64,000 bases of DNA from Streptomyces sp. TRM68416. Lineage in GTDB: Bacteria > Actinomycetota > Actinomycetes > Streptomycetales > Streptomycetaceae. Below, piece by piece: positions 35,803 through 44,019 of the stretch. The stretch covers positions 1-64,000 of the forward strand of contig NZ_JACVWU010000029.1 in assembly GCF_014596915.1 (NCBI RefSeq), read 5' to 3'. A program made the translations under genes and the position numbers. The notes under the pieces are model-generated. The model was given only the letters and a program-made list of their open reading frames with translations. It did not search any database and was not told the origin of the DNA. Within the stretch, counting starts at the first letter, position 1. Every line of letters begins with the position of its first letter.

Positions 35803-38721
35803 TTATTCGAGAAGCTCCGCGTACGAACCCATGGCCAAGGCGATGTCCGCCTGGGCCCAGAACCGGTGGTACGTGAACGACGGCACCGCGCCGCCCGCCA
35901 GATACGCCTCGATCTTCGACCACGCCGGGTCGTCCTTGTAGAAGGAGCGGATCGAGTCGAACGTCGACGACGAGTTGATCACGTCACCGTTCGGCATCCG
36001 GCCGGTCCAGCCGCTCGGGATGTGGATCGGGTCGTCGAAGCGGTTGTAGTCGGCGCGGTTCTCCGGGACGGCGATGCCCAGGGTGTCCTGGTGGTTGTCC
36101 CACATGCCGTCCAGGAGCGCCTTGGCCGTGCGCGCCGCCTCCGTGTCACCGGAGCGGTCCGCGTAGTACGTCAGGGTCTTGGCGTACGCGGCGGCCACAC
36201 CGACGTCGTTGGTGTAGTCGGTGACGGTGACGTGCAGACCGGCGTTGGCACCGGGGTTGTTGGCGTTCCAGGTGTCGGGCTGACCCGACCACTGCAACGT
36301 CGCCGGGATCAGGTACGTGCCGTCCGGGTTGATGGTCGTGTGCTCCAGCGCCCAGTCCACCCACTTGTCGAGGACGGTCTTGGCGAGGGCGTTGCCCGTC
36401 TGCTGATAGAGCTCGGCCACCCGCTCCATCGACCACGCCTGGAAGCCGAACCACTGGTTGGACGGCGGGTCGTGGTAGACGGGCTTCTCGTCGTAGTACA
36501 TGCCGTAGAAGGTCGACTTGCCGGCCGGCGGGGTCGCGTACCGGCCCGCCCAGCTGTTGGTCGCGCCGCCCGCGATGGCACCCTCGTCGGACTGGAGCCA
36601 GCGGTAGAACTCGACCTGCCGTTCGAGGGACTTGGCCCAGTCCGCCTGGCCCGTCGCCGACTTCGGCTTCAGGTCGGCGTAGTTGGCCAGCGCGTAGGCC
36701 GCCATCGGGTTCTGGTAGCCGCCGTGCGCGTGGCTGGAGCCGATGCGCCAGGACCAGCCCGCCGAGGTGTCGGTGGCGCCGCCCCAGGCGTAGTACCAGG
36801 AGAGCAGGTAGTGCGAGGAGTCCTTGCCGGTGCCGGCCGGGCAGGCCGCCGGACCGACGCAGTTGCCGATCTTCTTGAAGTACTTGTCGTACATGGCGTA
36901 GCGCAGGTAGTCGCCCATCTTCGCGGCCTTGGCGACGGTCGCGGAGATCTGGCTGCCCTTGCCCTGCGCGTCGGCCCACTTGTCGGCCCAGTAGGCGGCC
37001 TGCACCGCACGCGCGTCGGCGTCCGGGGCGTTGGTGAACTTCCACTGCTTGGCGTAGGAGGCGTCACCGGTGAACAGGTCCAGGTACCCGTTCGGACCGC
37101 CGTACTTGAACTGGTCGCAGGTCGGCTGCGGGACGGTCTCCCACACCGACTCCTGCGGGCCGCGCTGGAAGGTGTTGATGTACGACGGGCCGGTGTCCGA
37201 CGGGCCCGCCTCGCACTTGCCGGGCGAGTTGCCGTAGCCGTAGACGTTGTCGACGTCCTGCAGCCAGTGCATGCCGTAGATGTCGTCCGTGCCGTACGCG
37301 CTCTTCAGCTCGGCCGCGATCGGGTCGGAGCCGACCGAGACGCCGGTGTCGAGCCGCGCCGGGTACTCGTTCGGAGTGTCCAGCTCGGGCGCGTAGGTCG
37401 CCGGCTTGGAGGCGTTGTAGAAGGAGGTGGTCGGCTGGTCGGCGCGGGTCGGGATCATGTACTTCTCCATGATCTCCCAGGCGCCGTTGAACTTGGACCA
37501 GTCACCCGTGACCTTGCCGTACATCGCCTGCAGCCACAGAAGGTAGCTGTAGGCCTCCGACGTGGTCTCGTGGCCGTGGTCCGGGGCCTCCACGATCAGC
37601 GTCTCGACCGAGTGGTAGGGGACACCCTCGGGCGAGAAGTAGCCGTTCGCCGGGTTGGTGATCTTTCCGTAGAGCTCCAGGAAGCGGGCGTCGTACTCAC
37701 CGGACGCCTCGATCTGGGTCACGGTCACCGCCGCCTTGGCATGTCCGTTCGCGGTGGACTCGAAGGTCGCCGCGCCGGTGCCGGAGGAGTCCGCCGAGAT
37801 GGTCACCTTCTGTGCGGTGTTCCAGTTCGACGGGGTGAAGGTGAGCGACGCCCCGCCGGTCACCGACAGGCCCGCATTGCCGCTCGCGCGGGTGGTGGTG
37901 ACGGTGACGTTGGCCGACGGCTGGGTCGAGAGCTTGATGTCGTACGTGCCCGACTCGCCCTGTTGCACGGCCAGTTGGTTGGTGGACGCCACCACCGCGG
38001 GGCCCGAGGCGACCGTGATGCCGACCGGCGTGGACTCCGCGGACGCACCAAGGCTGTCGTACGCCTTGGCCAGCAGGGAATGACTGCCCACGGACAAGTT
38101 GGAGACGGAGAGCGTGTAGGGAGCGGTCGTGTCCGTGCCCAGCAGCGTGGTGTCGTCGTAGAACTCGACCTTGCTGATGGTGGCGTTGTCGGCGGCCGCC
38201 GCGGTCGCCGCGAGCGGCACCGGGTCCCCTTGCGAGTAGACGGCACCCGCGGCCGGGCTGGTCAGCACCGCGATCGGCGGCTGGTGTGCGCCCGTGCAGG
38301 TGGTGCCGTTGATCGCGAAGGAGGCCGGGGCGGCGTTGCTGCCGCTGTAGCTGAACTGCGCTCCGGTGCTCACCGCGGCGCCGGCCGCGATCCGCCCGTT
38401 GTACGAGGCGTTGCGCACCGTGATGTTCTGGCCGGACTGGGACCAGGTCCCGTTCCAGCCGTTGGAGAGCCTCTGGTTGCCGGTGTAGGCGTACGTCAGG
38501 GTCCAGCCGTCGATCACGTCCGTACCGCGGTTGGTGATCGTCACGTCCGTGGTGAAGCCGGAACCCCAGTCGTTCGTCTTGTAGTCGACGCTGCACTGAA
38601 GTGGCGCCGCCTGTGCGGGAGTTGTGCCGGTGGCCAACAGGGTGAGCGGAAGCGCCAGGGCAGCGACGACGGCCGTCCAGGCCCGCCGTACCGCACTCCG
38701 TCTCCGGGGTGGGGGATGCAT
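35803..38721 (-). CDS. Secreted cellulase, CBM2 with GH48 catalytic domain
   Basis: ATG 38721 has AAGGAGG in front; an upstream extension to 38886 runs through the CebR box and is rejected. The 972-aa protein has a Sec signal peptide ending AQAAP, an N-terminal CBM2 (CSVDYKTNDWGSGFTTDV...), an Ig-like domain, a second beta domain and a GH48 domain from about residue 340 (HGHETTSEAYSYLLWLQAMYGK, WFGFQAWSMERVAELY). GH48 enzymes are processive reducing-end cellobiohydrolases acting outside the cell. It diverges from the GH6 gene across a shared region with two CebR-type boxes. Confidence 0.92.
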   Translation of the reverse strand: MHPPPRRRSAVRRAWTAVVAALALPLTLLATGTTPAQAAPLQCSVDYKTNDWGSGFTTDVTITNRGTDVIDGWTLTYAYTGNQRLSNGWNGTWSQSGQNITVRNASYNGRIAAGAAVSTGAQFSYSGSNAAPASFAINGTTCTGAHQPPIAVLTSPAAGAVYSQGDPVPLAATAAAADNATISKVEFYDDTTLLGTDTTAPYTLSVSNLSVGSHSLLAKAYDSLGASAESTPVGITVASGPAVVASTNQLAVQQGESGTYDIKLSTQPSANVTVTTTRASGNAGLSVTGGASLTFTPSNWNTAQKVTISADSSGTGAATFESTANGHAKAAVTVTQIEASGEYDARFLELYGKITNPANGYFSPEGVPYHSVETLIVEAPDHGHETTSEAYSYLLWLQAMYGKVTGDWSKFNGAWEIMEKYMIPTRADQPTTSFYNASKPATYAPELDTPNEYPARLDTGVSVGSDPIAAELKSAYGTDDIYGMHWLQDVDNVYGYGNSPGKCEAGPSDTGPSYINTFQRGPQESVWETVPQPTCDQFKYGGPNGYLDLFTGDASYAKQWKFTNAPDADARAVQAAYWADKWADAQGKGSQISATVAKAAKMGDYLRYAMYDKYFKKIGNCVGPAACPAGTGKDSSHYLLSWYYAWGGATDTSAGWSWRIGSSHAHGGYQNPMAAYALANYADLKPKSATGQADWAKSLERQVEFYRWLQSDEGAIAGGATNSWAGRYATPPAGKSTFYGMYYDEKPVYHDPPSNQWFGFQAWSMERVAELYQQTGNALAKTVLDKWVDWALEHTTINPDGTYLIPATLQWSGQPDTWNANNPGANAGLHVTVTDYTNDVGVAAAYAKTLTYYADRSGDTEAARTAKALLDGMWDNHQDTLGIAVPENRADYNRFDDPIHIPSGWTGRMPNGDVINSSSTFDSIRSFYKDDPAWSKIEAYLAGGAVPSFTYHRFWAQADIALAMGSYAELLE

Positions 38722-38768
38722 GGTGCTGGTTCCTCCTTGCGGCTCGGAGAAGTCAAGGCTTGAACCAG

Positions 38769-38782
38769 TGGGAGCGCTCCCA
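38769..38782. promoter_or_regulatory. CebR-type operator for the GH48 gene
   Basis: TGGGAGCGCTCCCA is a perfect palindrome and matches the operator of CebR/CelR-type LacI repressors that respond to cellobiose in actinomycetes. It lies 48 bp upstream of the GH48 start. Confidence 0.85.
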
Positions 38783-38901
38783 TAGTGGGGACGGGGGGTC
38801 AAGGGGTCAAGGTGCTTGAAGAGTCGAAAAGATTCGATGCGGGCGACTGAGCAAAAGTCAGTTACTCCCCTGTCCATTGTCGTCACTTGGCGCTAACTTC
38901 G

Positions 38902-38925
38902 TTGACACCAGTGGGAGCGGTTCCA
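38902..38925 (+). promoter_or_regulatory. -35 element and CebR-type operator on the GH6 side
   Basis: TTGACA (38902-38907) is followed by TGGGAGCGGTTCCA (38912-38925), which matches the CebR box at 12 of 14 positions. A repressor here would cover the promoter spacer. The -10 is weak, so the exact start is unclear; transcription would leave a leader of roughly 370 nt before the GH6 ATG. Confidence 0.65.
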
Positions 38926-38973
38926 TCAGTCGACGCGTCCGTACCGACGCGCCTGAGCTGCAAGGAGTCGCTC

Positions 38974-39081
38974 ATGCGACACCCCCCGCGTTCAGTACTT
39001 TTAGCCGTCCGTGCCGGGAGTTCCGCCTGCCCGCACGGTGGCGGCCGAGCCGAACAGCTGGAGTCCCACCAAGCTCGGTGA
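38974..39081 (+). CDS. Short leader ORF with a TTA codon upstream of GH6
   Basis: A 35-codon frame (MRHPPRSVLLAVRAGSSACP...) has a strong AAGGAG ribosome binding site 6 nt before its ATG. Leu10 is encoded by TTA, the only leucine TTA codon noticed in the window. TTA is read by the bldA tRNA and is rare in Streptomyces. The peptide is neither a signal peptide nor a known domain. Its position between the CebR-type promoter and the GH6 gene, followed by a hairpin and tandem repeats, suggests a regulatory leader peptide rather than a product with its own function. Confidence 0.5.
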   Translation: MRHPPRSVLLAVRAGSSACPHGGGRAEQLESHQAR

Positions 39082-39185
39082 CCCGACGGCAGTCCCGCCG
39101 CGGCATGGCACGTCCACCGGTTCAACTCCTGCGCGCACCCCCGTGTCGCCCAGGTCATGAAGTGGTTCGACGACCGCGGCCCGTC

Positions 39186-39210
39186 CTGTTCCGGACCGGG
39201 TCCGGAACAG
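39186..39210. terminator. Hairpin in the GH6 leader, possible attenuator
   Basis: CTGTTCCGGA (39186-39195) and TCCGGAACAG (39201-39210) form a perfect 10-bp stem with a 5-nt loop, 104 bp after the leader ORF stop and 98 bp before the GH6 start. No T-tract follows, so it may be an attenuator, an operator or part of the repeat array. Confidence 0.45.
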
Positions 39211-39279
39211 CGTGCGCCCGGAACAGCCTGCGCCCGGAACAGCGTGCGTCCTGAACACCGTGCGTCCCGAACGGACAAC
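39200..39279 (+). repeat. 16-bp tandem repeat upstream of GH6
   Basis: Five 16-bp units start at 39200, 39216, 39232, 39248 and 39264. Units 1-3 are nearly identical (G-C/T-CCGGAACAGCGTGC with CCTGC in unit 2), unit 4 has two changes and unit 5 decays at its end. The array overlaps the right arm of the hairpin and lies within the predicted GH6 leader. Confidence 0.7.
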
Positions 39280-39307
39280 ACCCCCGATGGAGAAGGAACC
39301 CGCACAC

Positions 39308-41032
39308 ATGAGTCGTAGCAGAACAGCGATGCTGGCTGCCCTGGCGTTGGTCGCCGGGGCCTCCGGGACGGCGCTCGCCGCCGTGCCCGGCGACGGGATC
39401 GGAGCGGCCGCCGTCCCCTGTACCGTCGACTACAAGGTGCAGAACCAGTGGGACACCGGCTTCACCGCGGCCGTCACCATCACCAACAACGGTGCCGCCA
39501 AGAGCAGTTGGGCGGTGAAGTGGTCCTATGCCGGTAACCAGCGGGTGACCAGCGGCTGGAACGCGAAGATCACCCAGAGCGGGGCCGCCGTCACCGCGGC
39601 CAACGAGTCCTACAACGGCAGCCTCGGCACCGGCGGTTCGGTCAGCTTCGGCTTCAACGGCACGTACAGCGGCACCAACGCGATGCCGGCCACCTTCACC
39701 CTGGACGGCGTGACCTGCAACGTCGACGACGGCGGCGGCGGCCCGGACCCCGACCCGGACCCGGACCCCGGCACGGGCAATCGCGTCGACAACCCGTACG
39801 CCGGCGCCAAGGTGTACGTGAACCCCGAGTGGCGGGCGAACGCCAACGCCGAACCGGGCGGCAGCCGGGTCGCCAACCAGCCCACCGGTGTGTGGCTCGA
39901 CCGGAGCGCCGCCATCGACGGCGTCAACGGCGGCATGAGCCTGCGTGACCACCTCGACGAGGCCCTCGTGCAGAAGGGCAGCGGCGAACTCGTCATCCAG
40001 CTCGTCATCTACAACCTGCCCGGACGCGACTGCTCGGCCCTCGCCTCCAACGGCGAACTCGGCCCGACGGAGCTCGGCAAGTACAAGACCGACTACATCG
40101 ACCGGATCGCCGCGATCCTCGCCGACCCGAAGTACGCCTCGCTGCGCATCGTGACCGCGGTCGAGATCGACTCCCTGCCCAACCTCGTCACCAACACCGG
40201 AAGCCGCCCGACGGCCACCCCGGAGTGCGACGTGATGAAGGCCAACGGCAACTACGTCAAGGGCGTCGGCTACGCGCTCAGCGAGCTCGGTGACGTGCCC
40301 AACGTCTACAACTACGTCGACGCCGGCCACCACGGCTGGATCGGCTGGGACGACAACTTCGCGCCGTCCGCCCAGGTCTTCAAGGAGGCCGCGACCGCCG
40401 AGGGCGCCACCGTCAAGGACGTCCACGGCTTCATCACCAACACCGCCAACTACAGCGCCCTGAAGGAGGAGAACTTCTCCATCAACGACACCGTGGCCGG
40501 CAAGTCCGTCCGCGAGTCCAAGTGGGTGGACTGGAACCGCTACACCGACGAGCTGTCGTACGCCCAGGCCATGCGGAACCAACTGGTCTCGGTCGGCTTC
40601 GACTCCGGCCTCGGCATGCTGATCGACACCTCCCGCAACGGCTGGGGCGGCACCGCACGGCCCACCGGCCCCGGCCCCATGACCAACGTGGACACCTACG
40701 TCGAGGGCGGCCGCTACGACCGCCGCATCCACGTCGGCAACTGGTGCAACCAGTCCGGAGCCGGCCTCGGCGAGCGCCCGCAGGCCAACCCCGCGGCCGG
40801 GATCGACGCCTACGTGTGGATGAAGCCGCCGGGTGAGTCCGACGGCGCCAGCAAGGAGATCCCGAACAACGAGGGCAAGGGCTTCGACCGGATGTGCGAC
40901 CCGACCTTCACCGGTACCCCCCGCAACGGCTTCAACCTGACCGGGGCCCTGCCGGACGCGCCGATCTCCGGGCACTGGTTCTCCGCCCAGTTCCGAGAGC
41001 TGATGCGCAACGCCTACCCGCCGCTGTCGTAA
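39308..41032 (+). CDS. Secreted cellulase/cellobiohydrolase, CBM2 with GH6
   Basis: ATG 39308 has GGAGAAGGA upstream. The 574-aa protein has a signal peptide (MSRSRTAMLAALALVAGASGTALA), an N-terminal CBM2 (residues 35-140), a PDPDPDP linker and a GH6 domain. It shows the catalytic acid region IYNLPGRDCSALASNGEL, LIDTSRNGWGG with the conserved Asp and the WMKPPGESDG loop that closes the active tunnel. GH6 enzymes work from the non-reducing chain end and complement the divergent GH48 enzyme. A strong terminator follows. Confidence 0.92.
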   Translation: MSRSRTAMLAALALVAGASGTALAAVPGDGIGAAAVPCTVDYKVQNQWDTGFTAAVTITNNGAAKSSWAVKWSYAGNQRVTSGWNAKITQSGAAVTAANESYNGSLGTGGSVSFGFNGTYSGTNAMPATFTLDGVTCNVDDGGGGPDPDPDPDPGTGNRVDNPYAGAKVYVNPEWRANANAEPGGSRVANQPTGVWLDRSAAIDGVNGGMSLRDHLDEALVQKGSGELVIQLVIYNLPGRDCSALASNGELGPTELGKYKTDYIDRIAAILADPKYASLRIVTAVEIDSLPNLVTNTGSRPTATPECDVMKANGNYVKGVGYALSELGDVPNVYNYVDAGHHGWIGWDDNFAPSAQVFKEAATAEGATVKDVHGFITNTANYSALKEENFSINDTVAGKSVRESKWVDWNRYTDELSYAQAMRNQLVSVGFDSGLGMLIDTSRNGWGGTARPTGPGPMTNVDTYVEGGRYDRRIHVGNWCNQSGAGLGERPQANPAAGIDAYVWMKPPGESDGASKEIPNNEGKGFDRMCDPTFTGTPRNGFNLTGALPDAPISGHWFSAQFRELMRNAYPPLS

Positions 41033-41044
41033 GCGGCTGACCCC

Positions 41045-41073
41045 GCCGGGGCCCGGGACGGCCGGGCCCCGGC
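41045..41073. terminator. Terminator after GH6
   Basis: A perfect 12-bp stem (GCCGGGGCCCGG at 41045-41056 with 41062-41073) and a 5-nt loop, 12 bp after the GH6 stop. Confidence 0.8.
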
Positions 41074-41165
41074 ACAGCCGCGCTTTTGCGGTTACGGCAA
41101 CCTCGATTGCCTCTTCCCGGTGAGTCGGCGCACGCTGGCGGCACCCGGAGGAGAGGCTGGCCGCC

Positions 41166-42056
41166 ATGGCGCACAATCACGCACACAAGCACGCGCACCA
41201 CCACCACGACCACACCGACATCGACTGGGCCGAGATGGCCGAGCACCTTCAAACGCAGGCGGAGCTGTACACGCCCCTGCACGAGCACGCCCTCGCCTGG
41301 CTCGGCGGAAAACAGACCGAGCCCGGACTGATCGTCGACGCGGGCAGCGGCCCCGGCGTCGTCTCCTGCATGCTCGCCGATGCCTTCCCCGGCGCCCGGG
41401 TCGTCGCCGTCGACGGCTCCGGACCCCTGCTCGACATGGCCCGCGCCCGCGCCGAGCGGCTCGGCGTCGCCGACCGCTTCGACACCCTGACCGGCGACCT
41501 GCCGGACATCATGGCCGACCTGGACTACCCCGCCGACCTGATCTGGGCCAGCCAGAGCCTCCACCACCTCGGCGACCAGCAGGCCGCCATCAAGGCCTAC
41601 GCCGAGCGGCTGACCGTCGGCGGCACGCTCGCCCTCGTCGAGGGCGGCCTGCCCACCCGTTTCCTGCCGCGCGACATCGGCATCGGCCGCCCCGGCCTCC
41701 AGTCCCGGATCGACGCCGTGCAGGAGGACTGGTTCACCGAGATGCGGGCGGACCTGCCCGGCAGCGTGGCCGTACCCGAGGACTGGCGGGCCCTGCTGAG
41801 CGGGGCCGGGCTGAGGCCCAGCGGCACGCGTACGTTCCTGCTCGACCTGCCGGCGCCCGCGACGGACCGCGCGCGGTCCGTCGCCGCGGCGACCTTCTCC
41901 CGTTTCCGTGAGGTCCTCGGGGACCACCTCGACGCGACGGACCTTGCGACACTGGACCGCCTCGTCGATCCCGACGACAAGGCGAGTGTGCATCATCGGG
42001 GGGATTTGTTCGTGTTGTCTGCGCGGACCGTGCACACGGGGGTTCGGACCGGTTGA
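41166..42056 (+). CDS. Class I SAM-dependent methyltransferase with a His-rich N-terminus
   Basis: The 296-aa protein starts MAHNHAHKHAHHHHDHTDID, with nine His in its first 16 residues, likely a metal-binding tail or sensor. The methyltransferase core follows: IVDAGSGPGVVSCMLADAFPGARVVAVDGSGPLLDMA (motif I and the acidic strand 2) and ASQSLHHLGDQQAAI. No metal-transport gene is adjacent, and the substrate is unknown. GGAGGAGAGG provides the start context. The C-terminal 100 residues are family-specific and helical. Confidence 0.8.
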   Translation: MAHNHAHKHAHHHHDHTDIDWAEMAEHLQTQAELYTPLHEHALAWLGGKQTEPGLIVDAGSGPGVVSCMLADAFPGARVVAVDGSGPLLDMARARAERLGVADRFDTLTGDLPDIMADLDYPADLIWASQSLHHLGDQQAAIKAYAERLTVGGTLALVEGGLPTRFLPRDIGIGRPGLQSRIDAVQEDWFTEMRADLPGSVAVPEDWRALLSGAGLRPSGTRTFLLDLPAPATDRARSVAAATFSRFREVLGDHLDATDLATLDRLVDPDDKASVHHRGDLFVLSARTVHTGVRTG

Positions 42057-42246
42057 CCGGTGCGGCCGGCGCAGCGCGTCACGGTCGCCGGGACGGAGAC
42101 CCTCGCCTTCACCGGCCGCACCGCACTCAGGTCCGAGGGGACGGCCCTGGACGCCCTACGGCCGACCGAGCCGAGCGTGGGCTGGCCGAGGCCGAGTGGC
42201 GGCGCTGGTTCCCCTCGGCCGCGTACCGCTCCACTTGCGACCGCCC

Positions 42247-42277
42247 TTGACTTCGAGAGTGCTCCAACTGATGGACT
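42247..42277 (+). promoter_or_regulatory. MerR-type promoter signature upstream of the SDR gene
   Basis: TTGACT (42247-42252) is followed after a long 19-bp spacer by TGGACT (42272-42277). The spacer contains the dyad CTTCGAG-N3-CTCCAA. This is the arrangement activated by MerR-family proteins, but no merR gene is adjacent. The 253-bp spacer 42057-42309 has no supported ORF. Confidence 0.5.
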
Positions 42278-42309
42278 CCCCCTCACCGAAACACACCTAG
42301 GGGGTACCC

Positions 42310-43011
42310 ATGACCGACTCTCCGGTCGCACTCATCACCGGCGGTGGCAGCGGCATCGGCGCCGCGGTCGCGCGGCAGTTGCTGGACGCCGGGCACCGGG
42401 TTGCCGTGACGGGCCGCGGGGAGGCGCGGCTGCGTGGCTTCGCGGAGGAACTCGGCCGTCCCGAGGGGTTGTTGGCGATTGTCGGGGACGCGGCGGAGTA
42501 CGAGCAGATCCGGGCGGCGGTCGAGACGACGCTCAAGGAGTTCGGGCGGCTCGACACGGTCGTCGCCAACGCGGGGATCGCCACCCACGACACGGTCGCC
42601 GAGGGGGACCCGGAGGGGTGGCGGGAGATGGTGCTGACCAACGTCCTGGGACCGGCGCTGCTCGTACGGGCCTCGATCGACGCGCTCAAGGAGACCAAGG
42701 GCCGGATCGTGCTCGTCGGCAGCGTCGCCGGGTTCGTGCCCACGCCGGGCAACATCTACGGCGCCACCAAGTGGGCGCTGACCGGTCTCGCCGAGAACAC
42801 CCGTCGGCAGGTCACCGAATGGGGTGTCGGCGTCACCCTGATCGCGCCCGGCCGGGTGGAGACCCCGTTCTGGGACGGCTACGGCAGTCTGCCGCCGGGG
42901 CCTCTGCTGACCGCCGACCAGCTCGCCGACTCGGTTGTCTGGGCGATCCGGCAGCCCGCCGGGGTCGACGTCAACACCGTCGTCGTACGGCCGGTCGGTC
43001 AGCCCGTCTGA
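42310..43011 (+). CDS. Short-chain dehydrogenase/reductase (SDR)
   Basis: A 233-aa classical SDR: GGGSGIG cofactor motif (residues 10-16), NAG at about 90, catalytic Ser in LVGSVAGF and YGATK giving Tyr-x3-Lys at about residues 151-155. It would use NADP(H) or NAD(H) to reduce or oxidise an alcohol/carbonyl. The preceding MerR-type promoter suggests induction by a redox or xenobiotic signal. It ends before a strong terminator shared with the convergent aldo/keto reductase. Confidence 0.88.
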   Translation: MTDSPVALITGGGSGIGAAVARQLLDAGHRVAVTGRGEARLRGFAEELGRPEGLLAIVGDAAEYEQIRAAVETTLKEFGRLDTVVANAGIATHDTVAEGDPEGWREMVLTNVLGPALLVRASIDALKETKGRIVLVGSVAGFVPTPGNIYGATKWALTGLAENTRRQVTEWGVGVTLIAPGRVETPFWDGYGSLPPGPLLTADQLADSVVWAIRQPAGVDVNTVVVRPVGQPV

Positions 43012-43035
43012 ACCGCGCGGGCAACCTCACTGAGC

Positions 43036-43070
43036 CCTGCGGGCGGCCCGTCGGCCGGGCCGCCCGCAGG
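43036..43070. terminator. Bidirectional terminator between SDR and aldo/keto reductase
   Basis: A perfect 15-bp GC stem (43036-43050 with 43056-43070) and a 5-nt loop lies between the two convergent oxidoreductase genes. Confidence 0.85.
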
Positions 43071-43080
43071 GGTTCTCTCA

Positions 43081-43917
43081 TCAGGACGGGTCGAACGTCG
43101 CCGGGTCCGGGCCGATCCGCCGGTCCTCGTTCAGCGCGCTGATCGCCGCCAGGTCCTCGTCGTCCAGGCTGAAGTCGAAGACCTCGATGTTCTCCTTGAT
43201 CCGGGACGGGGTCACGGACTTCGGGATCACGACGTTGCCGAGCTGGAGGTGCCAGCGCAGTACGACCTGGGCCGGGGTGCGGCCGTGCTTCTGGGCGATG
43301 GCCACGATCGCCGGGACCTCCAGCAGCCCCTTGCCCTGGCCCAGCGGCGACCAGGCCTCGGTCGCGATGCCCTGCTCGGCGTGGAACTCGCGGGAGGCGT
43401 GCTGCTGCAGGTGCGGGTGCAGCTCGATCTGGTTGACGGCCGGAACGATCGACGTCTCGTCGATCAGCCGCCGAAGGTGCTCCGGCAGGAAGTTGGAGAC
43501 ACCGATCGCCCTGACACGGCCGTCGGCGTGCAGCTTCTCGAACGCCCGGTACGTGTCGACGTACAGGTCACGGGCCGGGACGGGCCAGTGGATGAGGTAC
43601 AGGTCGACGTAGTCCAGGCCCAGCTTCTCCAGCGACGCGTCGAAGGCGCGCAGTGTGGCGTCGTACCCCTGCTCGCTGTTCCAGAGCTTGGTGGTGACGA
43701 AGATCTCCTCGCGGGGCAGGCCGGAAGCGGCGACGGCCTTTCCGGTGCCCTTCTCGTTGCCGTAGATCGCCGCTGTGTCGATGCTGCGGTACCCGGCCTC
43801 CAGGGCGGTGCCGACGGCCTGCTCCGCCTCGTCGTCCGGGACCTGCCAGACGCCGAAACCCAGCTGGGGCATCTCGACACCGTTGTTGAGGATGATCGGG
43901 GGGACCTTGCTGCTCAC
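43081..43917 (-). CDS. Aldo/keto reductase
   Basis: The 278-aa TIM-barrel enzyme has the complete AKR tetrad: Asp47 and Tyr52 (DTAAIYGNE), Lys77 (TTKLW) and His110 (LIHWP). The NADPH-binding IPKSVTPSRIKEN region is near the C-terminus. It resembles the AKR5-like bacterial 2,5-diketo-D-gluconate reductase group, which reduces small aldehydes and ketones. It is convergent with the SDR gene and appears monocistronic. Confidence 0.9.
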   Translation of the reverse strand: MSSKVPPIILNNGVEMPQLGFGVWQVPDDEAEQAVGTALEAGYRSIDTAAIYGNEKGTGKAVAASGLPREEIFVTTKLWNSEQGYDATLRAFDASLEKLGLDYVDLYLIHWPVPARDLYVDTYRAFEKLHADGRVRAIGVSNFLPEHLRRLIDETSIVPAVNQIELHPHLQQHASREFHAEQGIATEAWSPLGQGKGLLEVPAIVAIAQKHGRTPAQVVLRWHLQLGNVVIPKSVTPSRIKENIEVFDFSLDDEDLAAISALNEDRRIGPDPATFDPS

Positions 43918-44019
43918 GAGCTCTTGATCCTTCGGTTGTCGTCAGGTGGTACTCCCATCGTCAACGATCACGAGCCGTGATGCATTCCTGACGGGAGAAT
44001 CGACCGGAACGGACGGGCC

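Noticed and set aside
38887..39254. Longer frames across the GH6 leader
   Set aside because: Only the short ORF at 38974 has a good ribosome binding site; the others show no domain and run through the repeats.
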